Assembly (NCBI GenBank): GCA_029210175.1
Contig: JARGPL010000001.1
Coordinates: 85,372-149,371 of the forward strand
DNA length: 64,000 nucleotides
From: Minwuia sp.
GTDB taxonomy: Bacteria > Pseudomonadota > Alphaproteobacteria > Minwuiales > Minwuiaceae
Direction: 5' to 3'
Numbering within the stretch: the first letter of the stretch is position 1; the number at the start of each line of letters is the position of its first letter. The translations under genes were made by a program, and so were the position numbers. Under the pieces are notes generated by a model. The model searched no databases and had not been told where the DNA came from. It saw only the letters and a program-made list of their open reading frames with translations. Shown one piece after another: positions 32,417-42,403 of this stretch.

Positions 32417-33091
32417 ATGAGTGACTGGATCAGGCTGACAGCCGGGGATGGACACGGTTTCGACGTCTATCGCGCCGAGCCAGAGGGCAAGCCGCGCGGC
32501 GCCGTCGTGGTCGTGCAGGAAATCTTTGGCGTCAATCCGCACATACGCAACGTGGCGGACGGCTATGCGGAGGCCGGATACCTGGCGCTGGCACCGGCCA
32601 TCTATGACCGTGTGGAACCGGGGCTGGAATGTGGCTACACACCCGACGACATCGCCAGGGGGCGTGACTGGCGCGCCGCGTGTGATCTGGACCAGGTAAT
32701 GGCGGACCTTTCTGCCACCGTGGACGCTGCGTCCGCTGCGGGGAAGGTCGGCATGGTCGGATATTGCTGGGGCGGGTCACTGACCTTTGTCTCCGCCTGT
32801 CGCCTGGCACCGAAACTGAGCGCTGCCAGCGGCTATTACGGTGGCCAGATCATGCCGCACATCGACGAGAAACCGGGCGCGGCAACCATGTTGCACTTCG
32901 GGGAACTGGACAAATCCATCCCGCTGGACGACGTGGAGCGCATTCGCGCCGCACAGCCGGATGTGCAGGTCTTCGTCTATGAGGGTGCCGGTCACGGATT
33001 CAACTGCGACCATCGCGCAGACCATCATCCGGCACATGCTGCCACCGCCCTGCAGCGGACCCTGGACCTGTTCGCTGAGCATCTCGGCTGA
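32417..33091 (+). CDS. Dienelactone hydrolase family protein
   Basis: A 224-residue alpha/beta hydrolase. I chose ATG at 32417 (MSDWIRLTAGDGHGFDVYRA) because GAGAGGG is nine bases upstream; another ATG lies three codons earlier. The nucleophile elbow is VGMVGYCWGGSLTF with Cys, as in carboxymethylenebutenolidase, and the catalytic His is in YEGAGHGFNCDHR. The Asp is expected before it at LHFGELDKSIP. Dienelactone hydrolases act late in chloroaromatic ring cleavage but many homologues hydrolyse other esters. It follows the MaoC pair across the palindromic repeat, so its place in the same pathway is suggestive only. Confidence 0.88.
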   Translation: MSDWIRLTAGDGHGFDVYRAEPEGKPRGAVVVVQEIFGVNPHIRNVADGYAEAGYLALAPAIYDRVEPGLECGYTPDDIARGRDWRAACDLDQVMADLSATVDAASAAGKVGMVGYCWGGSLTFVSACRLAPKLSAASGYYGGQIMPHIDEKPGAATMLHFGELDKSIPLDDVERIRAAQPDVQVFVYEGAGHGFNCDHRADHHPAHAATALQRTLDLFAEHLG

Positions 33092-33166
33092 GTTTCGGTT
33101 GCAAGCCCCTGTTGTGCGGCCTAACCATGGGGCACACGCACACGCACATTCCGGAGGACATGGCTG

Positions 33167-33391
33167 ATGAGCCGTCAGGATCTCTATCTCGTTTTCGGTG
33201 GCACGCTTGTCGATCCGCGCGACAATGTGCTGGCGGACCCTGAGAAGGTCGATGTCGCAGGCATCTTCCCCACCTACGACGGGGCCATGAAGGCCTGGCG
33301 GACAAAAAGCCAGGCCAACGTGGATGACGCCTATGTCCGCTATTTCATCGCGCCGCTGCATCGCCTGATGCATCCGGATAACAACAGCTGA
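33167..33391 (+). CDS. DUF4170 domain protein
   Basis: A 74-residue protein. It begins MSRQDLYLVFGGTLVDPRDN and has the segments FPTYDGAMKAWRTKSQANVD and AYVRYFIAPLHRL that define DUF4170, found mainly in alphaproteobacteria. GGAGG is nine bases before the ATG. The function is unknown; the compact alpha-beta fold suggests a small ligand-binding or regulatory protein. It lies between the dienelactone hydrolase and the macrodomain genes, all in the same direction. Confidence 0.85.
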   Translation: MSRQDLYLVFGGTLVDPRDNVLADPEKVDVAGIFPTYDGAMKAWRTKSQANVDDAYVRYFIAPLHRLMHPDNNS

Positions 33392-33413
33392 CGGGCTGGA
33401 AAGGCGGCGGGAC

Positions 33414-33929
33414 ATGCGGCTGGAGGTGATTGACCGCGATATCACCCGGTTGCATGTCGATGCCATCGTCAATGCCGCAAACGAGACCCTGCTGGGCGGG
33501 GGTGGCGTCGATGGCGCGATCCATGCCGCTGCTGGCCCCGAACTGCTGGATGCCTGCCGGGCGCTGGGCGGCTGTCCCACGGGGCAGGTGCGCCTGACAC
33601 CGGGGTTCCGGCTGCCTGCCCGCAATATCCTGCACACCGTCGGGCCAGTCTGGCAGGGCGGCACGGCGGGGGAGCCGGAACTGCTCGGTCTCTGCTATCA
33701 GCGCTGCATGGACCTGGCTGTCGCCCGACGTTTCAAGTCGCTCGCGTTTCCGGCAATCTCCACCGGTGTCTATGGCTATCCGATCCGCAAGGCGGCCCAG
33801 ATTGCCGTCGGTACGGTGCTCGGTTTCCGGAAGGTGAAACATGCCCCGCCGCGCATCACGTTCTGCTGTTTCGGGCAGGAAGCGACGGACGTCTACAGCC
33901 TCACCCTGGCCGAGATGGGCTCGGCCTGA
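33414..33929 (+). CDS. Macrodomain protein, O-acetyl-ADP-ribose deacetylase-like
   Basis: A 171-residue macrodomain that binds ADP-ribose. The adenine and phosphate loop is VDAIVNAANETLLGGGGVDG and the second loop is FPAISTGVYGYPIRKAAQIA. These match YmdB-type enzymes that hydrolyse O-acetyl-ADP-ribose or remove ADP-ribose from proteins. ARNILHTVGPVWQGG contains the third conserved segment. It is cytoplasmic, without signal or membrane segments. It follows the DUF4170 gene by 22 bp and so may be cotranscribed. Its 3' end faces the acyl-CoA ligase gene with a 40-bp hairpin between them. Confidence 0.92.
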   Translation: MRLEVIDRDITRLHVDAIVNAANETLLGGGGVDGAIHAAAGPELLDACRALGGCPTGQVRLTPGFRLPARNILHTVGPVWQGGTAGEPELLGLCYQRCMDLAVARRFKSLAFPAISTGVYGYPIRKAAQIAVGTVLGFRKVKHAPPRITFCCFGQEATDVYSLTLAEMGSA

Positions 33930-33934
33930 CCACC

Positions 33935-33974
33935 AGTCCATGCGGGCGAGTGCGAATCCACCCGTGAATGGACT
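33935..33974. terminator. Terminator-like hairpin between convergent genes
   Basis: AGTCCAT at 33935-33941 pairs with ATGGACT at 33968-33974, and CGGG/CCCG can pair inside. It lies between the macrodomain gene and the acyl-CoA ligase gene, which converge. There is no clear T tract on either side, so it may be weak or act with Rho. Confidence 0.5.
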
Positions 33975-33977
33975 GCC

Positions 33978-35597
33978 CTAGCGCCTGACCTTGTAGCCGG
34001 CAGCCTCCCGATCCCAGGTCGTGTCGGTCAGGCCACGCTCGCGCAGCTTGTTCTTCTGGATCTTGGATGACGGGGTCTTCGGAATCTCGTCCACGAATTC
34101 GATGAACCGGGGCACCGCGAAATAGGGCATGCGCGGGGTGCAGAAATCCAGCAGCGCCGCGGGTTCGGGTCTCGGCGCGTCCGGGTTCAGGACAATGCAG
34201 GCCAGCACCTCATCCTCGCCGCCCATTTCCGCCTTTACCGCAACGGCGGCTGCCTCAGCCACCGCCTCATGCTCCAGCAGCACAGCCTCCACCTCATAGG
34301 ATGAAATGTTCTCGCCCCGGCGGCGGATCGTGTCCTTGATCCGGTCGATGTACCAGAGGAAACCCCGTTCATCGAAGCGGCCTGCATCACCGGTATGGAA
34401 CCAGAAATTCCGCCAGGTCTCGACCGTCCGGTCGGGCATGCCGTTGTAGCCCTGCATGAAACAGAAGGGTTCCTTCGGGCGGACCAGGATCTCCCCGACC
34501 TCTCCGACCGGCAGTTCCTCATCAGTGTCCGGGTGCGCGATGATGACCTCGAAGAACTCGTCCCAGACCTTGCCGGAACAGCCCGCCTCGTTCGGTGCAT
34601 CGAACGGGCGGAAGACCGGCAGGTTGCATTCGGTCATGCCGAACAGTTCGGTGAACTTGTGCACGCCGAAACGGTTCTGCAGCGCCAGCATGGTGTCGTT
34701 GGTGACCGGCAGGGCGCAGAGGATACGCAGCTTGTTGTCCGCATCGTCGGGCCGTGCGGGCTGGCTGAGCACGAAGTCATTCATCGCGCCCAGCAGGTTG
34801 GTCGCCGTTATCTGATATTTGCGGACATCATCTATCCATGTGCTGGCCTTGAAGGTCTTCATCAGGACAGCGCTGCCCCCTGCCAGCATGGTGCCGTAGG
34901 TCTGCATCAGGATGCCCTGGGCATGGAACAGGGGCATGCAGATGTAATAGCGGTCATCCGGTTCCAGCCGCATGGCCAGATGCATGGACGTGCCGATCAG
35001 GTGCAGGTGGCCGTTGGGCATCAGCACGCCCTTGGACGGACCCGTGGTGCCGGACGTGAACATGATCATGCCGATATCGCTGTAGGTGACATCGGCATGG
35101 ATCTCGTCATCGGGACCATGCAGCAGCGTGTCGAAGGACCGGATCTCTATGCGCCGGAAATCGGGGCGGTCGACGTCCGCGCCGTCGCTGGGCACATAGA
35201 CCACGGCCAGGTCGGGTATCGTGTCCTCGATCTCTGCCAGCCAGGGCAGGAATTCCGGCTCCACCACGGCGATCCGGGCACGGCAATTGGTCAGGACATG
35301 GGTCAGGAAACGGCCCTTGTAGGCCGTGTTGACTGCCACCGTGACCGCACCGATGCGGCTGAGACCGATCCAGGACCAGAGGTATTCCAGGCGGTTGTGC
35401 AGCATCAGCACGACGTGATCGCCAGCGCCGACGCCAGCCCCGCTGTAGGCATTGCCCATGCTGTTGGCGGCCCGGTGTGCTTCGCCATAGGTCAGGGCCG
35501 GTCCGTCCTCGAACTGGATGAAACGGCTGTCAGGGCGCTCGCGTGCCTGCCGTGCCAGGACCTGGCCGATCGTCCAGTCTGATTTGTCTGCCGCCAT
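33978..35597 (-). CDS. AMP-binding acyl-CoA ligase (crotonobetaine/carnitine-CoA ligase-like)
   Basis: A 539-residue adenylate-forming enzyme that activates a carboxylic acid to its CoA ester. The ATP loop is MFTSGTTGPSKGVLMPNGHL, A5 is FTELFGMTECNLPVFRP, the hinge is RIKDTIRRRGENISSYEVEA, and the catalytic lysine tail is EIPKTPSSKIQKNKLRERGL. These resemble CaiC-type ligases rather than the benzoate type in the MarR operon. The gene is complete and begins with GGGGGAGGC upstream of its ATG at 35597. It could supply acyl-CoA to the dehydrogenases of this region. The ABC permease gene lies 57 bp away on the same strand. Confidence 0.9.
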   Translation of the reverse strand: MAADKSDWTIGQVLARQARERPDSRFIQFEDGPALTYGEAHRAANSMGNAYSGAGVGAGDHVVLMLHNRLEYLWSWIGLSRIGAVTVAVNTAYKGRFLTHVLTNCRARIAVVEPEFLPWLAEIEDTIPDLAVVYVPSDGADVDRPDFRRIEIRSFDTLLHGPDDEIHADVTYSDIGMIMFTSGTTGPSKGVLMPNGHLHLIGTSMHLAMRLEPDDRYYICMPLFHAQGILMQTYGTMLAGGSAVLMKTFKASTWIDDVRKYQITATNLLGAMNDFVLSQPARPDDADNKLRILCALPVTNDTMLALQNRFGVHKFTELFGMTECNLPVFRPFDAPNEAGCSGKVWDEFFEVIIAHPDTDEELPVGEVGEILVRPKEPFCFMQGYNGMPDRTVETWRNFWFHTGDAGRFDERGFLWYIDRIKDTIRRRGENISSYEVEAVLLEHEAVAEAAAVAVKAEMGGEDEVLACIVLNPDAPRPEPAALLDFCTPRMPYFAVPRFIEFVDEIPKTPSSKIQKNKLRERGLTDTTWDREAAGYKVRR

Positions 35598-35654
35598 TGT
35601 CGCCTCCCCCTTGGCGTTTCCCCTGGGGCAACAGCCTACAATGGAGCGGGTAGG

Positions 35655-38183
35655 CTACTCCACCCTTAGTTCCGCAGCCGGTTTTCGACCCAGTGCCCGC
35701 CAGGCTCCGAACAGGCCCAGCAGCGTCGTCAGCATGATGGCGCCGACAATCACCGCCCCCAGACGCGCGGGCATGATGGTGAATTCCCCCTGCATGACGA
35801 AGGTGATGACGCCCCAGGCCGCCGCGGACCCGGCAATTGCAGCGACGATGGCGGTCACCAAGCCCAGCACCGCGAACTCGGTCGCGTTGATCTTCAGGAT
35901 CTGGCTGCGGGTCGCGCCGATGACCTTCAGCACCACGGATTCACGCACGCGCCGGCGATGCCCGGCAGCGATGGCACCGGCGAGCACCAGCAGCCCGGCG
36001 AACAGGGTCACCCCGGACGCCGCGCGGATGGCGGTCGCCACCTGGCCCAGAATCTGGTCGAACATGACCATGGCTTCCTTGACGCGGATGGCGCTGACAT
36101 TGGCGAACTGGTCTGTCACGGCGCGATAGAGCTGCTGTTCCGCCGCAGCGGTCGCGTGGGCGGTCGCCAGGTGGGTATGTGGCGCCCCGGCCAGGGTCGC
36201 GGGGTCGAAGACCAGCAGGTAATTGATCGCGAAGGTGCCCCAGTCGATCTTGCGCAGGCTGGCGATCCGGGCGGTGATGTCGCGCCCGAGCACGTTGATG
36301 GTCATGGTATCGCCGATGCCGACGCCCAGTCCCGCCGCCGCCTCATCCTCGAAGCTGATCAGCGGCTCACCCTGATAGTCGGCTGGCCACCATTCACCCG
36401 CCACGATGGGGCTGTTTTCCGGCGGCAGCTTGGCATAGGTGAGGCCCCGGTCGCCCCGCAGCACCCAGGCTTCGTTCGGGTCCACCCTGCTTTCGTCGGG
36501 GATCACGCCGTTCAGATGCGTGATCCGTCCGCGCAGGGTCGGTACGGTCTCGATCTGACTGACGCCTTCGATGCCGTTGGCGGTCTTCAGGAAGTCATCC
36601 AGCTGATGCGGCTGGATGTCGATGAAGAAGAACGCAGGCGCTTCCTCTGCCACGCGGCGATCGACCTGGCCCTTCACATTGCCCTCGATCAGCGCGATCG
36701 CTGCCAGCAGCGTGACGCCCAGCCCCAGCGAGATCATGACGGATACGGTGGGTGCACCGGGCCGGTGCAGGTTGGCAAGTGCCATGCGGAACGTGGAACT
36801 GCGCGGCCCCTTGAAACGGGCGGCGAGACGCATGACGCCCAGGGCGGCAAGCCACAGCACGCTAAAGCAGACCACCGCACCGATGATGAACCACAGGGCA
36901 AAGTATGGCTGGTCGGAACTGATCAGCGTCAGCCCGGCCAGCCCGGCGAGGGACAGGACCGTGCCGATGATGAATGCCGCCGGGGGCAGTTCCGAACTGT
37001 CACCAAGCATCGACCGGAACAGGCTGGCGGCACTGGTGCGCCGGGCCGCCCCCAACGGCCAGAGCGCGAAGGCAAGCGTGATGAGAATGCCGTAGGCGGT
37101 CGCCAGCAGCAGAGGCAGCAGGTAGAACCCCGCATCCGGCGACACGGGCAGGACCTCGGCCAGCAGGCTGGCGATCAGGAACGGCACCATGCCGCCAACG
37201 ATCAGGCCGGCGACAATGCCGACAGCGCCCAGGATCATGATCTGGATCATGAAGATGCGTGTGATGTCATTGCCGGTCGCGCCAAGGCATTTCAGTACGG
37301 CGATGGAACGGCGTTTGGTGTCGAGATGCGCCTTGACGGCATTGCCGACCCCGACGCCACCCACCAGAAGTGCGGTCAGGCCGACCAGGATAAGGAAAAC
37401 CCGCAGGCGTTCGATGAAGCTTTCGACACCTGGTGCGCCGCGGCGGCTGTCACGCACCCGCCAGCCCTCATCGGGGAAACGTTCCTGCAGCGTGGCGACG
37501 AACCCGGGCAGGTCTGCGCCCGGGGGCAGCTTCACCCGGTAGTGACGAAAGATCATGCTGCCCGGCTGGATCAGGCCGGTATCGGCCATGGCGTCAGACC
37601 TGATCATGATGCGCGGGCCGAGCAGCACTGCACCACTGGACACCCGGTCCGGCTCGACAGCAATGATGCCGCGCAATTCGACTTCCGCGTCACCGATGCG
37701 CAGCCGGTCGCCGACAGTCGCGCCGATCCGGTCCGCCAGTTCCGGTGCGGCGACCACACCAAAGCGTCCGTCGCGCATTTCCAGCGCGGATGTCAGGTCG
37801 CCTTCGCCTTGCAGTTCCATGACGCCGTAATGCGGATAGACGTCGTCCACGGCCTTCAGTTCTGCCAGCGTCCGCGCATCGGAACTGGTCGCGCGCACGA
37901 TGGTGCGCATGGTCAGGGTGGTGCCGACAGACTGGCTGTTGTCGCGCAGCCAGTCCTGCGCTTCCGCCGACGCTTCCCGATGGATCATGCGCAGATCGAC
38001 ATCGGCACCCAGCATGGTCTGGCCATTGGACTGCAGCCCCGAAAGGATGGAGGCGGTGAGCGACCCGACCCCGGCGATGGCCGCGACGCCGAGACCGAGG
38101 GAGAAGAGGAAGATGCGAAAGCCCGCAATGCCGCCGCGCAGATCGCGCCGTGCAATGCGGAATGCCGTCAGGATGGATTGCAT
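35655..38183 (-). CDS. ABC transporter permease, FtsX/YbbP-like
   Basis: An 842-residue inner-membrane protein with an N-terminal helix ([19 protein letters not shown]), a large periplasmic domain (to about residue 255), a cluster of helices near [20 protein letters not shown] and [15 protein letters not shown], a second periplasmic domain, and a second helix cluster near the C-terminus ([20 protein letters not shown]). Two FtsX-like modules of this kind mark the YbbP family. The partner ATPase gene starts upstream and ends five bases before this gene's ATG. The lipase gene tesA is divergent, recreating the tesA/ybbA/ybbP neighbourhood known in E. coli. Role: probably lipid or lipoprotein release; not proved. 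Confidence 0.88.
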   Translation of the reverse strand: MQSILTAFRIARRDLRGGIAGFRIFLFSLGLGVAAIAGVGSLTASILSGLQSNGQTMLGADVDLRMIHREASAEAQDWLRDNSQSVGTTLTMRTIVRATSSDARTLAELKAVDDVYPHYGVMELQGEGDLTSALEMRDGRFGVVAAPELADRIGATVGDRLRIGDAEVELRGIIAVEPDRVSSGAVLLGPRIMIRSDAMADTGLIQPGSMIFRHYRVKLPPGADLPGFVATLQERFPDEGWRVRDSRRGAPGVESFIERLRVFLILVGLTALLVGGVGVGNAVKAHLDTKRRSIAVLKCLGATGNDITRIFMIQIMILGAVGIVAGLIVGGMVPFLIASLLAEVLPVSPDAGFYLLPLLLATAYGILITLAFALWPLGAARRTSAASLFRSMLGDSSELPPAAFIIGTVLSLAGLAGLTLISSDQPYFALWFIIGAVVCFSVLWLAALGVMRLAARFKGPRSSTFRMALANLHRPGAPTVSVMISLGLGVTLLAAIALIEGNVKGQVDRRVAEEAPAFFFIDIQPHQLDDFLKTANGIEGVSQIETVPTLRGRITHLNGVIPDESRVDPNEAWVLRGDRGLTYAKLPPENSPIVAGEWWPADYQGEPLISFEDEAAAGLGVGIGDTMTINVLGRDITARIASLRKIDWGTFAINYLLVFDPATLAGAPHTHLATAHATAAAEQQLYRAVTDQFANVSAIRVKEAMVMFDQILGQVATAIRAASGVTLFAGLLVLAGAIAAGHRRRVRESVVLKVIGATRSQILKINATEFAVLGLVTAIVAAIAGSAAAWGVITFVMQGEFTIMPARLGAVIVGAIMLTTLLGLFGAWRALGRKPAAELRVE

Positions 38184-38188
38184 GGGAT

Positions 38189-38887
<699 letters not shown>

Positions 38888-38936
38888 GTCAGTAATTTCT
38901 CCCAGGTTGCAGCTCCGGTATCCGGCGCAGTCCGGC

Positions 38937-39599
38937 GTGCATGACGCGCACCTTCGATATGGCTTTACGCAGCGCACGATCAACGGATTGTTGCTTTTCG
39001 TCACAATGGCACTCTTTGTGACGATTTTCTGGTCCGGTTCTGCCCTTGCCGCATCGAAACGCGTGGTGATGTTCGGTGATTCCATCACTGCGGGATATGG
39101 CTTGCCGCCGTCCGCGGCCTTGCCCCGCCTGCTGGCCGAGAGGCTCAATGCGGAAGGTTTGGACGTGATGGTGGAGAATGCCGGCGTTTCCGGTGACACC
39201 ACGGCTGGCGGTCTGTCCCGGCTTGGCTGGGCGGTACAGGGCCAGCCGGATCTGGTGATCGTCGCGCTGGGGGGCAATGACGGCCTGCGTGGTATCGATC
39301 CGGCAGAGACGCGGCGCAACATGGCCGCGATCATCGGGCAACTGCAGGACCGCGACATTCCGGTTCTGGTGGCGGGCATGCTCGCACCCCCCAATCTCGG
39401 GAAGGAATATGCGGCGCAGTTCAATCCGCTTTTCGGGCAGGTGGCGGATGCGGCGGATGTTGCGTTCTATCCGTTCCTGCTGGACGGCGTGGCGGCGGAA
39501 CCGTCTCTCAACCAGGCAGATGGCATTCATCCGAATGCGGAAGGTGCTGCCATCATTGCCGACCGCATGGCCGACCCGGTGCGTGCCCTGCTGCAATAG
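38937..39599 (+). CDS. tesA: TesA-like arylesterase/lysophospholipase, secreted
   Basis: A 220-residue GDSL esterase. The nucleophile is in VVMFGDSITAGYGLPPSAAL, the oxyanion-hole residues are in VENAGVSGDTTAGGLS and VIVALGGNDGLRGID, and the catalytic Asp/His are in LNQADGIHPNAEGAAIIADR. A hydrophobic leader near residues 15-38, cleaved around SALAASK, indicates the periplasm. The start is uncertain: GTG 38937 is used; ATG 39007 would give a short leader and ATG 38871 overlaps the divergent ATPase gene. In E. coli TesA hydrolyses acyl-CoA, lysophospholipids and aryl esters. It sits divergent from the ATPase/permease pair. Confidence 0.85.
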   Translation: MHDAHLRYGFTQRTINGLLLFVTMALFVTIFWSGSALAASKRVVMFGDSITAGYGLPPSAALPRLLAERLNAEGLDVMVENAGVSGDTTAGGLSRLGWAVQGQPDLVIVALGGNDGLRGIDPAETRRNMAAIIGQLQDRDIPVLVAGMLAPPNLGKEYAAQFNPLFGQVADAADVAFYPFLLDGVAAEPSLNQADGIHPNAEGAAIIADRMADPVRALLQ

Positions 39600-39647
39600 G
39601 CAGCGCAATTTTCCACCCATCCCGAAGCTTCGATGCAGGACCAACCG

Positions 39648-39995
39648 ATGACCGTCACGATCTATCACAACCCGCGCTGTTCCAAATCACGTGAGACCCT
39701 GAAACTGCTGGAGGACCAGGGCATCAAACCGACCGTGATCGAATATCTCAAAACACCGCCGACCGCGATGGAACTGGGCGATATTCTGGCCAAACTGGGG
39801 TATCAGCCGCGCCAGCTGATGCGCACCAAGGAAGCGGAATACAAAGCCGGCGGCCTGGACGAAGCCGGTCTGTCGGACGGCGAACTGATCGCTGCGATGG
39901 TCGGTACGCCAAAGCTGATCGAACGCCCCATCGTACTGGCCAACGGCAAGGCCGCGGTTGGCCGTCCGCCGGAATCCGTGCTCGATATTCTCTGA
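39648..39995 (+). CDS. arsC: Arsenate reductase, glutaredoxin-dependent (ArsC)
   Basis: A 115-residue thioredoxin-fold protein. The active site is TIYHNPRCSKSRETLKLL with catalytic Cys, and EYLKTPPTAMELGDILAKLG and the RPIVLANGKAAVGRPPESVL loop complete the family features. It reduces arsenate with glutathione and glutaredoxin. Arsenic operon partners (arsR, arsB) are not adjacent, so it may also belong to the YffB/Spx-like ArsC relatives. ATG 39648 is preferred over one five codons upstream because AGGA lies eight bases before. It is flanked by tesA 48 bp upstream and thpR 58 bp downstream. Confidence 0.88.
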   Translation: MTVTIYHNPRCSKSRETLKLLEDQGIKPTVIEYLKTPPTAMELGDILAKLGYQPRQLMRTKEAEYKAGGLDEAGLSDGELIAAMVGTPKLIERPIVLANGKAAVGRPPESVLDIL

Positions 39996-40053
39996 CGCGG
40001 GTCAACCGTCGCGAAGACCTGACCGTGTCGCAATCGGACCCCAGGGTGACAGC

Positions 40054-40620
40054 ATGCGCCTGTTCATTGCCCTTGATCTGCCACAGGACGTTCGCAGCCG
40101 GCTTGCCATGGTGCAGGGCGGCCTGCCGGGCGCGCGCTGGGTCGCGCCGGAAAGCCTGCACCTGACCTTGCGTTTCATCGGTGATTCAACCCCCGATCAG
40201 GCCGAGGATCTGGTGGCGGGGCTCTCTCGTTTGCAGGTGCCCCCTTTTGATCTGTGTCTGCAGGGGCTTGGCGTGTTCGGTGATCGCAGACGCGCCCGGA
40301 TGCTTTGGGTCGGGACATCCCCGACGCCGGGGTTGCGGCATCTGCAGGCGAAGGTGGAGCAGGTGGTACAGGTGGCCGGATTCGGGGCTGAACAGCGGAA
40401 GTTTCACCCGCATGTCACGATAGCCCGGCTGCGCGATGCACCGAAGGGGCGCCTGGAGAACTTCGTGGCTGACCATGGCGGGATCTGGCTGCATCCGTTT
40501 GCGGTGACCGGTTTCACCCTGTTTCGCAGCCATCTGGGGTCGGAGCGTGCACTATATGAACCGCTGGTGGATTTCGATCTTGATCAGGATGACGGGGACG
40601 CAGCCCCGGTGACGCCATAG
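40054..40620 (+). CDS. thpR: RNA 2',3'-cyclic phosphodiesterase (ThpR/LigT)
   Basis: A 188-residue 2H phosphoesterase that opens 2',3'-cyclic phosphate ends of RNA. Both HxT motifs are in place: APESLHLTLRFIGDSTPDQ and QRKFHPHVTIARLRDAPKGR. The start MRLFIALDLPQDVRSRLAMV is the family N-terminus. Residues WLHPFAVTGFTLFRSHLG complete the substrate pocket. The 3' end overlaps the convergent YgjP-like gene by 37 bp, so the last codons of both are read on opposite strands. arsC lies upstream in the same direction. Confidence 0.93.
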   Translation: MRLFIALDLPQDVRSRLAMVQGGLPGARWVAPESLHLTLRFIGDSTPDQAEDLVAGLSRLQVPPFDLCLQGLGVFGDRRRARMLWVGTSPTPGLRHLQAKVEQVVQVAGFGAEQRKFHPHVTIARLRDAPKGRLENFVADHGGIWLHPFAVTGFTLFRSHLGSERALYEPLVDFDLDQDDGDAAPVTP

Positions 40621-41297
40621 CGCCGCAGCTCCGGTCCATGGCGGGTGAGCCACTGATCACCCCGGCGCGGGTCTTCCAGCAAGGTCGCGAGCACCGCATG
40701 GAACCGCGGGCCGTGATTCATTTCCTGCAGGTGCGCGACCTCATGCGCCGCAACATAATCCAGCACATATGACGGGGCGAGGATCAGCCGCCAGTTGAAG
40801 GACAGCACCCCGCGACCGGAACAGCTGCCCCATCGGCTCTGCTGGTCTGCAACCCTGACGCGGGCAATCCTGGCCCCGATCCGGTCGGCGTGATGGTGCG
40901 CCCGGCTGGTCAGCTGTCGCCGTGCCTCTGCACGCAGCCAGTCGCTGACCCGGCGGTTGATATGGGCGATTTCGCCGCCCACCAGCAGCGTGTCGCCAAC
41001 CTGGCGGGTCGTGCCACGCCGGTCGGCTGATCGCGTGATCAACAGGTCATGATCGCCGACGGGAATCGTGGTGCCGGGCGCGAAGGGGATAGGGGTCGGG
41101 CGCGCAGCCTGCCGTTCGCGGATCCACGCCAGGTTTTCCTGCACGAATGCCAGACCGGTCCGTTCCGACACACCCCTGGGAAGGGTCAGCACGGGATAAC
41201 CTTCCCGCCGGTCCAGCCGCAGGCGCAAGCGCCGGGAACGCGCGTTCCGGACGATCTTCAGGCCGAGGGGTCCCAGATCCGCTGAAAAGTCGTTCAT
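40584..41297 (-). CDS. YgjP-like M48-type metallopeptidase
   Basis: A 237-residue protein of the YgjP/DUF45 family. The zinc motif is YVAAHEVAHLQEMNHGPRFH, with HExxH and the downstream His of HGPRFH. Other conserved segments are RRLRLRLDRREGYPVLTLPR and VADQQSRWGSCSGRGVLSFN, the latter typical of this group. No signal peptide, so cytoplasmic. Its start overlaps the stop of the upstream dioxygenase gene by four bases (ATGA at 41297-41294), and its end overlaps thpR by 37 bp. The cellular substrate is unknown. Confidence 0.88.
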   Translation of the reverse strand: MNDFSADLGPLGLKIVRNARSRRLRLRLDRREGYPVLTLPRGVSERTGLAFVQENLAWIRERQAARPTPIPFAPGTTIPVGDHDLLITRSADRRGTTRQVGDTLLVGGEIAHINRRVSDWLRAEARRQLTSRAHHHADRIGARIARVRVADQQSRWGSCSGRGVLSFNWRLILAPSYVLDYVAAHEVAHLQEMNHGPRFHAVLATLLEDPRRGDQWLTRHGPELRRYGVTGAASPSS

Positions 41298-42403
41298 GCG
41301 TCCATTATGCGGGACAGAACACGGATTCGGCTATCCAGTTCGCCATGGTCGATATAGAAGCCGCGGAAATGCCGGTCGCCGCTGGATGGATCGAAACCGG
41401 TGCGGCCGTGCAAGGCCCGGCGATTGTCGAACACGGCCATTTCGCCGGGTTGCAGATGCCAGGTCACCTGGCGCGCCGGATCGGCCAGCAGTTGCTTCAG
41501 CCGACGCATGCCGGCGTACCAGCGATGGGCCAGGTCAGGCGCCAGATCAATGACATCCATGATGTGGCTGTTGATCGACAGGCGTGACGGATGCCCCAGC
41601 GGGTCCAGGTCGAATACACTCTGGCGGCTGCGGATGTCGGCGGTGCCGTCGTGGAACCGGAACGGCACGGGCGTCTGCAACAGGACATCGAAGGCGTCCG
41701 GATGGACGTGCCTGAGGTCGTTCAGCAGCGCCAGGCCGTCAACGTAGATCGAATCACCGCCACTGGCCGAATTGGCCACGCAATGCAGGAACTGTATCCC
41801 GGGCTGAAGCTCCTGATTGGGCAGGTCGGTATGCAGTGGCAGCGCACCGGCGGTATAGGCGAGATTGTTCGGGTTCGGCTTTGATCGCACGTCGAATGTC
41901 AGACCGAAATTGGTCGGGCGGAGGAATCCGATCCGACGCCCCAGCGCGACGCCACTGTCCGCATCGCCGGCCAGACCGGACACGATCATCAGACCATGCC
42001 GTTTCAGCGCGATCAGTTGTTTCAACTGATCCTGGTCGGCGATGAAGGCGTCTGCAGATACCTGCAGTGGCCTGAAATCCCGGGGCCAGGGTTCCGGGGC
42101 GATCATGGCCGGGTCTGACCGCACGCTGCCCGGCTGGCAGGTGGCCAGCCAGTCAAGCGGCAGCAGCCGGGGGTCGGGGACGTCAGGCCAGGTGATTGCC
42201 AGGTGCCGGTCAGTGATCCCGGCTGCGATTGGCCGCAGTGTTTCAGGCACGCTCAACAGCTCGAACATGCGTTCCTGCGTTTCGGGATGCAGTTCGGCGG
42301 GGTCATTGTCGCGCAGCCAGATGTAGGGGAAGCGGCTGCTGGTGCCGTCAGGCCAGTGCAGCAGCAGGTCGCGGGTGTCCAGTGCAACGTCGATATGGCG
42401 CAT
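41294..42403 (-). CDS. Gamma-butyrobetaine hydroxylase-like dioxygenase (TauD/TfdA fold)
   Basis: A 369-residue Fe(II)/2-oxoglutarate dioxygenase with the N-terminal domain seen in gamma-butyrobetaine and trimethyllysine hydroxylases: WPDGTSSRFPYIWLRDNDPA and HPETQERMFELL. The iron ligands are His191 and Asp193 in LPLHTDLPN and His332 in RRALHGRTGFD; Arg347 in GDRHFRGFYID binds 2-oxoglutarate. Length matches the family. It would hydroxylate a trimethylammonium acid, but the N-terminal zinc cysteines of animal BBOX are not evident. ATGA overlap with the YgjP-like gene gives translational coupling to an unrelated enzyme. Confidence 0.85.
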   Translation of the reverse strand: MRHIDVALDTRDLLLHWPDGTSSRFPYIWLRDNDPAELHPETQERMFELLSVPETLRPIAAGITDRHLAITWPDVPDPRLLPLDWLATCQPGSVRSDPAMIAPEPWPRDFRPLQVSADAFIADQDQLKQLIALKRHGLMIVSGLAGDADSGVALGRRIGFLRPTNFGLTFDVRSKPNPNNLAYTAGALPLHTDLPNQELQPGIQFLHCVANSASGGDSIYVDGLALLNDLRHVHPDAFDVLLQTPVPFRFHDGTADIRSRQSVFDLDPLGHPSRLSINSHIMDVIDLAPDLAHRWYAGMRRLKQLLADPARQVTWHLQPGEMAVFDNRRALHGRTGFDPSSGDRHFRGFYIDHGELDSRIRVLSRIMDA

